Part shown: in pieces, positions 1 through 5,951 of the stretch | How positions within the stretch are numbered: position 1 is the stretch's first letter | Layout of the letters: the number at the start of each line of letters is the position of its first letter | Origin: Euryarchaeota archaeon UBA182 | GTDB taxonomy: Archaea; Thermoplasmatota; Poseidoniia; Poseidoniales; Thalassarchaeaceae | Reading direction: 5' to 3' | Length of the DNA: 9,149 bases | NCBI GenBank assembly: GCA_002495675.1 | Contig: DAGH01000011.1 | Location: 12,037 to 21,185, forward strand | Program-made: the position numbers and the translations under genes | The notes under the pieces: generated by a model | What the model saw: the letters and a program-made list of their open reading frames with translations, nothing else | Database searches by the model: none | What the model was told of the DNA's origin: nothing

Positions 1-3000
1 TGCAAGAGGCGTTTGTGCAGACCTCAAAGACGATGGAAGACGGCTCAGTCGTGTAGAACGACAGTAAGTACTCTCCTGAGGCCTCTTCGAATGTGGCGCC
101 CATCATCTCCGGGGCATCTTGGTCATAGCCGTCACTGGTGGTAAAATCAATGGAATCTGATGCGCCCTCGGCCATCACCGTCGCAGTGTAGGTAGATCCC
201 GATTCAAGTCCATTTATCAGCCGCAAGTTGTCGGAGCCCGTAGAGGTCCACGCCTCATCAACCACAGTGCCTGATTCGCCTGTCACCACGACTCTCATAC
301 CCCCTGCCTTGGCTGTCGACCAAGACAACAGTGCCGAGGATCCTGACACACCGATGGCATTCAATCCATACACTTGTTGTTGGATGGGTGGCAATTCAAC
401 GCCCTCTAGCTCGGAATAGGCCATCATTTCGACGTTGTAAGACCCTAGCATCTCCTCTTGATCCACTGATTCTGGGAGTAGGACGTCCCAGATCGTCGGA
501 TGGTACTTCTCCAGGTTCTGTGAATTCGGGGGCGACCCACCACCTGCAACCCACGTGGAGGGGTTCTCATCCACTGCTCTCAATTTCCCTTGTCCATATC
601 CGTCCTGGCTCCCTACTACGATGAGGAACCTCGATGATGCAAGGTCACCTTGCAAGATGTTCTTGGAGATCGTAGCGACAATGGTGTCCGTGTCGGGATT
701 TCCTCTTGCGTCGATTCCTGTGGTAATTCTCGTTGACGAGTCATGGGACATCCCGTAAACGGGCCCTGCCTCTCCTACCAGCATGACTGCGGATTCCCAT
801 CCCCAGTCGGGGGAGGTTTGGGCATAGGTTCCCGGAAAGAGGTCAATCTTTCCTCCCGGTGCAGAGTCCACGTAGATCTGGATGTTCGCATGTGACCATC
901 CCCACATCATGTTCCAGCCATTTGTTATCTCGGCCATCTTGAAAGTGAAGCGGACATTCCACGCACTCTGGTCTATCGTGACGTGTTCGAGGTCAAACAA
1001 CCCCATACCGGGTTGGAAATCGCCGGCGAGGGGGTATGTGTAGTCTCCATCGCCGGTCTCGTCCCCCAGCGGGTCCGCCATGTCTAGGATGCGCACCCAG
1101 GACTCAAGATTGGGCATTGTGATCTGCATTGGTGGCGTAGGAGATATTTCCACGTCCAGACCTTGACCGGCAGCCCTGCTTTCGTACAGGCTAGTCACCA
1201 CACTGATCCTCGTGAACCCATTTGGCTCCAAACCTGCTGAAGCCCATGGGATCCTCACCTCAAAGACATCATCAGCCACTACCAAACCGAGCGCCCCTTG
1301 CTCATAGAGGGACCATTCTTCATTTCCCTGTGATAGGAATGTGTTGTAGGTCATCCTGCCATCGCTTCTCAATTGGCCAAAATCAAACCAGAGCATCTTG
1401 GTCGTCGGCATGTTCAGTGGTTCCTGTCCGTAGTAAGTGTGGAAGTTTGCTTGTGGGACGTTATTGTCAACAGCGTTTGCGGCCATGATGTAGATCTGGA
1501 TGTGGGGTGTCCCCTCGTCGACTGCGCTTTGGGCCAAGAACGACTCGATCCCCTCTACCTCGATCTTCATGTGTATATTATCAGAGTCATAGCCTATCTC
1601 TAACCCCGTCACGCCATGATCTGAGGATTCCGAACCCACGTCGTATGCAGCGGAGGACTCCCACTCTCCCTCGAATTCCAGGCCATCATACAACGGCTGC
1701 ATGAGGCCCGAGGATTCTCTCGTGGGCGTCGCAACAAATTCCGACAGGTCCGACAGGTCTGGCGGTAGCCCTTCACCCAGGCTCTCATAGATGGTTCTTA
1801 GGTGGGTTCTGAATAAGGCATCGAATTGACTATCATCTCCGGAGTCTTGGTCTGCGCCATACCACCAAAACCAGTCGCTGCCCTGAGCTGCCATCAAGGC
1901 GTGCTTGGCTTGTGGTAGACCAGGATGATTTGGCTCATCATTCAGTACTCGAAGGTAAGTATCCCGGGCGGATACGAGTCGATGCCAACCCATGGTTTCC
2001 TCCTCTTCGCCAGCCCAAGTTGAGAGATCCCCCTGGATCCAGGACCCTGTGCCTAGCTCTTGCAGCCTGGGAAGATGATCAGATCCCTTCTCATCTAGGT
2101 ATTGGCCAGGAGTCATGGTCCTGATGTCGGGATGGTCTTGAAGTGCATCAAACCAAGCGTGTAAGAAGGCCCTTCCGTTGTCAGTGTTGCCAAAACCACT
2201 CATGAACAGCCAGTTCTCTCCATCCGCAGCGACAGTCAAGAGGTGATCCTCCGGGTTCCCACCGGAATTGATGACTTCCTGCCTCCTTTCCACCACCTCT
2301 GAAATGAAGTCTGCTACCGCGTCTTCAACTGACATGTCGCCGTATGTGAAGCTGATCCTGTCCGATAGCCCGGTCTCCCTGAACACCATCATCAATTCCT
2401 CCTGTCCAGATTGGACAATCCATGGCTTTGTGATATCCATGGTCGACGCTTGAGAGGGGTAGCCCCCCCCGACTTTTACCGACTGCGACAGTACCTGTTT
2501 GTCGCTCACTGCCCATTGTATGCCGTTCGATATCATCGGAGGCACTACCATCTGGGATACAGCCTGTTCAGAGGGCCACATCCCTGTTGGTCGGATACCA
2601 GTGCTCTGTTGGAACAGGTCTAGGCCCTCGGAAACTTGGTCATCCACATCCCCCATCCAAGAGGTCTTGTCTACTGGTATGCCGTCTTCATATGTCCATC
2701 CCGGCATCGCCAACAACGGCATGATAGGATGATATTTCGGCGTGGTGGTGAGCTCAACCTGCGAGGTATTGGCGAGGTTCGAGTACAGTGGCATCACATT
2801 GAGCATCTGTTGGCTTTGGTAGTCTAGCACAGTGTCAAGATCGTGTATCGTGTAGGGCGCTTTTTTCTCGAAGATGGATTGCATCTCAGTGCTTATCGCG
2901 TCGTTTGTCAGGAGGTAGTCGTATTCGCCTCTGACGAGCGGCCCGGAGTTCTGGAATAGATGAAAGAGGACTGTCACGTCAAGAAGATGTTGTGGATGGA

Positions 3001-3643
3001 ATATCATACCTGACTTGGGAGATCGAGAGTCTCCCGGAACGGGCACATAGCTCCTGACGAATGCCGGATCACTTCCATCCAAGCCGCCCTTCAAATCTCC
3101 GTATGACTCACTTGATGGGGCCATCCATCCCAGGTCTGGATGACTGCTGTCGACGTCATACACCCATGGCTGAATCCGGAAGTACTCGAACATCATCTGG
3201 GATAGTTCCCACTCACTGAGGTCGGTGGGGTAGCCTGTCGCGAAGCCCATTGAATCCGTCACCCAGTTCGATCTGGCCAGTTGCAGATGGAGATCCATGG
3301 TTGATGGTAGCGAGTATTCCTCCAATTGTTCTATTAGCGAAGGGACAATGTTGTAGGTTATGTTGGTACCGGGATACATCCCCAGAATTCCTGGGCTGTC
3401 GATGTACTCGTGGCTGCCATGTACCCTGACCCATGGCAACTCATAGAATCCCGTTTCGATGTTCTTGTAATATGGTTGATGCATGTGCAGGATGATTGCC
3501 AGGTTGATTGGACCATGACCATCATTTGCAGTTGCCCCCTCGTCCGCGGACACCATCCCCCCTATGGGCATCATAGTAATTATCAGTGCCATGAACAATC
3601 CCGTCAGCAGGCTTTTTTTGTTCTGATATTTTTCCGGATCCAA
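1..3643 (-). CDS. Secreted modular GH57 glycoside hydrolase, amylopullulanase-like (3' end beyond window)
   Basis: Predicted extracellular alpha-glucan hydrolase (alpha-1,4, possibly also alpha-1,6 bonds). The reverse strand is open from here to the left edge, about 1214 codons without a stop. Residues 1-33 form a signal peptide: a KK pair at 9-10, a hydrophobic core and VSA before Asp34. All five GH57 motifs are visible: HQPY (55-58); VELTTTPKYHP (296-306); GMWPSEQAVS (354-363) with probable nucleophile Glu359; DGENW (474-478) with probable acid/base Asp474; and SWIQGD..TWAGEEEE (534-549). A GSDWFWWYG segment near 590 is typical of amylopullulanases. After it come a beta-rich module (about 655-840), a glucodextranase-C/DOMON-like module (about 845-1020, starting DPLGDETGDGDYTYP) and Fn3-like repeats (from about 1085) cut by the edge. 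The TTG start was chosen because GAGG lies 8 nt upstream and it gives a complete signal peptide. The frame stays open upstream, so TTG at 3691 is an alternative, and ATG at 3592 would lose the KK pair. It is transcribed divergently from malQ. Exact specificity and the C-terminal anchor are unknown. Confidence 0.93.
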   Translation of the reverse strand, partial: MDPEKYQNKKSLLTGLFMALIITMMPIGGMVSADEGATANDGHGPINLAIILHMHQPYYKNIETGFYELPWVRVHGSHEYIDSPGILGMYPGTNITYNIVPSLIEQLEEYSLPSTMDLHLQLARSNWVTDSMGFATGYPTDLSEWELSQMMFEYFRIQPWVYDVDSSHPDLGWMAPSSESYGDLKGGLDGSDPAFVRSYVPVPGDSRSPKSGMIFHPQHLLDVTVLFHLFQNSGPLVRGEYDYLLTNDAISTEMQSIFEKKAPYTIHDLDTVLDYQSQQMLNVMPLYSNLANTSQVELTTTPKYHPIMPLLAMPGWTYEDGIPVDKTSWMGDVDDQVSEGLDLFQQSTGIRPTGMWPSEQAVSQMVVPPMISNGIQWAVSDKQVLSQSVKVGGGYPSQASTMDITKPWIVQSGQEELMMVFRETGLSDRISFTYGDMSVEDAVADFISEVVERRQEVINSGGNPEDHLLTVAADGENWLFMSGFGNTDNGRAFLHAWFDALQDHPDIRTMTPGQYLDEKGSDHLPRLQELGTGSWIQGDLSTWAGEEEETMGWHRLVSARDTYLRVLNDEPNHPGLPQAKHALMAAQGSDWFWWYGADQDSGDDSQFDALFRTHLRTIYESLGEGLPPDLSDLSEFVATPTRESSGLMQPLYDGLEFEGEWESSAAYDVGSESSDHGVTGLEIGYDSDNIHMKIEVEGIESFLAQSAVDEGTPHIQIYIMAANAVDNNVPQANFHTYYGQEPLNMPTTKMLWFDFGQLRSDGRMTYNTFLSQGNEEWSLYEQGALGLVVADDVFEVRIPWASAGLEPNGFTRISVVTSLYESRAAGQGLDVEISPTPPMQITMPNLESWVRILDMADPLGDETGDGDYTYPLAGDFQPGMGLFDLEHVTIDQSAWNVRFTFKMAEITNGWNMMWGWSHANIQIYVDSAPGGKIDLFPGTYAQTSPDWGWESAVMLVGEAGPVYGMSHDSSTRITTGIDARGNPDTDTIVATISKNILQGDLASSRFLIVVGSQDGYGQGKLRAVDENPSTWVAGGGSPPNSQNLEKYHPTIWDVLLPESVDQEEMLGSYNVEMMAYSELEGVELPPIQQQVYGLNAIGVSGSSALLSWSTAKAGGMRVVVTGESGTVVDEAWTSTGSDNLRLINGLESGSTYTATVMAEGASDSIDFTTSDGYDQDAPEMMGATFEEASGEYLLSFYTTEPSSIVFEVCTNASC

Positions 3644-3651
3644 TTCAATCG

Positions 3652-3655
3652 CCTC
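3652..3655 (-). promoter_or_regulatory. Shine-Dalgarno GAGG that decides the TTG start of the GH57 gene
   Basis: Read on the minus strand, GAGG ends 8 nt before the TTG at 3643. It is the only plausible ribosome site near a start codon that retains the whole signal peptide. The assignment is by eye and the TTG remains a prediction. Confidence 0.5.
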
Positions 3656-3685
3656 GGGTTGATTAGGCTTGTGAGGCTGGGAATG

Positions 3686-3712
3686 TATCAACTTTACACT
3701 ACAGAATTGATA
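3686..3712. repeat. Inverted repeat TATCAA-N15-TTGATA in the GH57 leader
   Basis: TATCAA (3686-3691) and TTGATA (3707-3712) form perfect 6-bp arms around a 15-nt centre. The repeat would fall at the start of the GH57 5' leader if transcription begins about 25 bp from the A/T box at 3736-3744. It could be an operator or a weak RNA hairpin. The arms are short and A/T-rich, so confidence is limited. Confidence 0.3.
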
Positions 3713-3735
3713 GTGAGAAATCAGTCTCAACGGCC

Positions 3736-3744
3736 TATTTATTT
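3736..3744. promoter_or_regulatory. TATA-like box of the divergent GH57/malQ promoter region
   Basis: TATTTATTT on the plus strand (AAATAAATA on the minus strand) is the clearest A/T-rich box in the 124-bp gap at 3644-3767. Its centre lies about 28 bp before the malQ GTG at 3768, the distance expected when an archaeal transcript starts at or next to the start codon. No Shine-Dalgarno sequence precedes that GTG, which agrees with leaderless translation. On the minus strand the same box would place a start near 3713, leaving a leader of about 70 nt before the GH57 TTG. Sharing one box in both directions is an inference. Confidence 0.55.
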
Positions 3745-3767
3745 GCCTCCGCCTCACAAATAGATTC

Positions 3768-5117
3768 GTGAGAACCAGTGGAATACTGCTGCCAATTCAA
3801 TCACTCCCCCATGATAATTCCCCAGGATCTCTGAGGCTAGCGTGTTTCGACGCAATAGAGGCGTTCAAGTCACTAGGCCTCGGGGTATGGCAGATACTCC
3901 CACTCAACCCGCCTGATTTCGTTGGCTCTCCATATGCGAGCCCATCGGCATTCGCAATTGATCCGAATCTCCTCGTCCCCATGGCAGGGGACCTGCCAGA
4001 TCCAACAATCGAGGATGTGGATAATTGGCTTGCCCAAAACCAATGGGCAGAAGCATGGTCAATGTATCGTATACTGAAGTCCAAGGACAGTAGAAGTTGG
4101 ACTCGTTGGGGTTCATTCTCAAACCCGGACAAAGAAATGCTGGATTCATTGAAAATGGAAAACTACCCGACTTACGAGAATGAACTGATAACTCAATGGA
4201 AATTGGCCGTCTCGATCCACGAAATTGAGCGTAGAGCCAACGCATGTGGAATTATGATAATGGGGGACTTGCCTCTGTATGTAGCGCACGACTCTGCAGA
4301 CGTATGGTCCAACAGGGGGCTGTTCAACGTGGAAGATGATGGGTCCCCCATTGAGTTGTCCGGTGCCCCTCCTGATGACTTCAACCCCTGTGGGCAATTC
4401 TGGGGAAACCCCACATATCGCTGGGAGGTTCACGAGTCCACAGAATTCGAATGGTGGAAAAAAAGGATGAGAATAGCGGCATCAAGGACTCCAGGGATCA
4501 GATTAGATCATTTTATCGGAATCGCGGAATATTGGGCCATCCCGGGGCAAGCGCAAGATGCCACTTTTGGTACATGGAAAAAAGGACCAGGATCGAAACT
4601 GATATCCGCGATTTTGGGTATCGCTGATTTCGTTATCGCCGAGGATCTTGGGATGGCCGGTGATGAGGCAATCCGTCTGAGGGACAAGTACGGACTACAT
4701 GGTATGTCGATACTACAATTTGGATGGGAGAGTGAAACGCCCCCCCATCACATCAACTGCCTCCCTGACAGGGTTGTGGCATACACAGGGACACACGACA
4801 ATGATACCTTCAGGGGGTGGTACTCAAAACTTCCAGCAAACGAGAGAGAAAAAGTGAGGAAAGAACTTGGCTGTTCATCCTCAGAAGTACATAAAGAAGC
4901 AATCAAGAGGTTGTTGCACTCCAGGGCCGAGATCGTCATCATCCCCCTGCAGGATATCCTTGGGCTTGGCAGCTCCTCAAGGATAAACACCCCTGGATTG
5001 GTCAGTAGGCGAAACTGGTCATGGGTGTCACCGGACGATTGGATATCCCTTGTCACAGGCTCATGGTTTTCCGAATCGGTGAAAACGTCCGGCCGCCTGC
5101 CGTGGTCTAATGACTGA
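3768..5117 (+). CDS. malQ: 4-alpha-glucanotransferase (amylomaltase), GH77, compact form
   Basis: Cytoplasmic disproportionating enzyme that transfers alpha-1,4-glucan segments between maltodextrins and releases glucose. The 449-residue protein opens with the GH77 signature RTSGILLPIQSLP and has WQILPL (41-46) and SPYASPSAFA (54-63). All three catalytic acids are present: nucleophile Asp247 in RLDHF, acid/base Glu292 in AEDLG and Asp344 in YTGTHDNDT. PLQDILGLG and a late NWSW also fit the family. It is about 50 residues shorter than the well-known Thermus enzyme (about 500). The loss seems to lie between SAFA and GDLPLYVAHDSADVW (from 166), where GH77 carries subdomain B1. In the loop before GQFWGNP the usual PPDYF reads PPDDF, and RIDHFRGF reads RLDHFIGI. 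The start is GTG, with a TATA-like box about 28 bp upstream and no ribosome site. The end overlaps the sugar kinase by 8 bp, so the two are probably cotranscribed. Function is confident; chain-length preference may differ because of the altered loop. Confidence 0.97.
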   Translation: MRTSGILLPIQSLPHDNSPGSLRLACFDAIEAFKSLGLGVWQILPLNPPDFVGSPYASPSAFAIDPNLLVPMAGDLPDPTIEDVDNWLAQNQWAEAWSMYRILKSKDSRSWTRWGSFSNPDKEMLDSLKMENYPTYENELITQWKLAVSIHEIERRANACGIMIMGDLPLYVAHDSADVWSNRGLFNVEDDGSPIELSGAPPDDFNPCGQFWGNPTYRWEVHESTEFEWWKKRMRIAASRTPGIRLDHFIGIAEYWAIPGQAQDATFGTWKKGPGSKLISAILGIADFVIAEDLGMAGDEAIRLRDKYGLHGMSILQFGWESETPPHHINCLPDRVVAYTGTHDNDTFRGWYSKLPANEREKVRKELGCSSSEVHKEAIKRLLHSRAEIVIIPLQDILGLGSSSRINTPGLVSRRNWSWVSPDDWISLVTGSWFSESVKTSGRLPWSND

Positions 5118-5862
5118 CTCCCGAGTACTCGGAATCGACATCGGCGGCTCATCAGTAAAGGGGGCAATCGTCGATGTGTCCATCGGTGCAATGGTGTCGG
5201 ATAGACTTGAGTTTCCTCACCAACCACTCCCCAATCTGACTTCACTTGTCGACTCGATCAACAGGGTTAGGAGACTGTCAGGATACGAGGGTGAGCAAGC
5301 TGGAATAGGCTTCCCGGGAGTGGTTTTGGACACCAGCATATTGAATGGCCCAAATATAGGTCGCGAAGTACGTGGTACCATCCTCTCTGAGTCAATAAAC
5401 GAGTTGGGGCTCCACAATACGCTCCTGAATGATGCAGATGCAGCGCTTTACCACGCGATTAGAAACACCGATGTTTGCCGTGGCCATGACACAGCTCTGA
5501 TGATCACGATCGGGACCTCCATCGGAACAGCGTTGTCCCAGGGGGGCAGGTTAATCCGGAATATCGAATTGGGGAGGGTCCGTGACGAGGAAGGCATCAG
5601 GCTGGATGAGAATGCTAGCCAAAAGGCCAGATTGATGAACAATATGTCAAATGAACATTGGGCGATGCAGCTTAGCAAAGCAATTCGTTGCATTTCACGT
5701 TTGACCTCCCCTGACATCGTGCTTTTGAGTGGGGGTGTGACTGATTCTCCGCGGGGATGGTTCGATAAGATAGAGGCCGAAGCCGAGCTCACCATAGCAC
5801 CTGGGTCCAACAAAGCAGGCATCATCGGCTCTGCATGCTGGCATCATGATCGTGGAAGATAG
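5110..5862 (+). CDS. ROK-family sugar kinase, polyphosphate-glucokinase-like
   Basis: Predicted cytoplasmic kinase phosphorylating glucose to glucose-6-phosphate with ATP or polyphosphate. This 250-residue protein has the ASKHA/ROK layout: phosphate-1 loop LGIDIGGSSVKGAIVD (7-22), GFPGVV (67-72), LLNDADAA (105-112) with the likely catalytic Asp in NDAD, phosphate-2 loop TIGTSIGTA (133-141), SGGV (207-210) and GIIGSA (237-242). The GFPGVV and NDADAA segments and the length resemble bacterial polyphosphate glucokinases more than classical ROK repressors. There is no helix-turn-helix domain and no CxCGxxGC zinc motif. At the sugar-binding ExGH motif it reads ELGR (153-156), so His is replaced by Arg, which could change sugar specificity or activity. 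The ATG overlaps the malQ stop by 8 bp with no Shine-Dalgarno sequence, suggesting translational coupling. Placement after MalQ fits phosphorylation of the glucose MalQ releases. Phosphoryl donor and exact sugar cannot be read from sequence. Confidence 0.85.
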   Translation: MTDSRVLGIDIGGSSVKGAIVDVSIGAMVSDRLEFPHQPLPNLTSLVDSINRVRRLSGYEGEQAGIGFPGVVLDTSILNGPNIGREVRGTILSESINELGLHNTLLNDADAALYHAIRNTDVCRGHDTALMITIGTSIGTALSQGGRLIRNIELGRVRDEEGIRLDENASQKARLMNNMSNEHWAMQLSKAIRCISRLTSPDIVLLSGGVTDSPRGWFDKIEAEAELTIAPGSNKAGIIGSACWHHDRGR

Positions 5863-5891
5863 CCAATGAAAAAAGTGGGAGCAAATCCCTA

Positions 5892-5913
5892 GTTGGGAGT
5901 ATTAAATTCCAAC
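5892..5913. promoter_or_regulatory. Imperfect inverted repeat upstream of the binding-protein promoter (candidate operator)
   Basis: GTTGG (5892-5896) and CCAAC (5909-5913) are perfect arms, extendable inward by a G-T and an A-T pair around an A/T-rich centre. The element ends just before the TATA-like box at 5917, where an archaeal activator or repressor could act. It is not followed by a T-run, so it is a poor terminator candidate for the kinase gene. No match to a known sugar-regulator motif is claimed. Confidence 0.3.
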
Positions 5914-5916
5914 CTA

Positions 5917-5928
5917 AATAATATATAA
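5917..5928 (+). promoter_or_regulatory. TATA-like box for the sugar-binding lipoprotein gene
   Basis: AATAATATATAA is the strongest TATA-like sequence in the window. Its centre is about 28 bp before the ATG at 5952, and no Shine-Dalgarno sequence stands in front of that ATG, which is consistent with a leaderless archaeal transcript. It implies that the transporter genes have their own promoter separate from malQ and the kinase. The whole gap after the kinase gene (5863-5951) holds only this box, the inverted repeat before it and a C-rich stretch next to the start. Confidence 0.7.
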
Positions 5929-5951
5929 TCTATGATACCCTCCGGCGCCTC

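Larger units (their letters stand above)
3669..3759. repeat. Inverted repeat GCCTCACAA flanking the divergent promoter
   Basis: The 9-mer GCCTCACAA occurs on the plus strand at 3751-3759, between the malQ TATA-like box and its start, and on the minus strand at 3677-3669, upstream of the GH57 start. The two perfect copies are in inverted orientation, so each divergent gene has one copy in the same polarity upstream of it. This suggests a regulator site or a duplicated promoter-proximal element. A 9-bp match in about 120 bp could be chance, and no regulator gene is visible in the window. Confidence 0.4.

Noticed and set aside
228..758. Overlapping plus-strand short open frames (63-97 codons)
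   Set aside because: They lie opposite the continuous GH57 reading frame (Fn3/DOMON region), and none has a domain, signal or promoter.
1741..1765. Tandem repeat of tccgacagg in the GH57 gene
   Set aside because: It is two copies of a short in-frame unit encoding a DLS-type repeat; too short to be more than local codon repetition.
3410..3763. 117-codon plus-strand open frame opposite the GH57 5' end
   Set aside because: It lies antisense to the GH57 signal peptide and HQPY motif and runs through the divergent promoter; its translation has no recognisable domain.
4748..5245. 165-codon minus-strand open frame
   Set aside because: It is antisense to the conserved malQ C-terminal motifs and the kinase start; both plus-strand genes have clear family motifs, and this product is compositionally random.
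5892..5913. Hairpin as transcription terminator of the kinase gene
   Set aside because: The stem is short, mismatched inside and not followed by a T-run; a position next to a TATA-like box fits an operator better, if it is anything.
5863..5951. Small gene or ncRNA between kinase and binding protein
   Set aside because: Only 89 bp, with no convincing start plus ribosome site and no stable extended fold visible by eye; promoter elements account for it.
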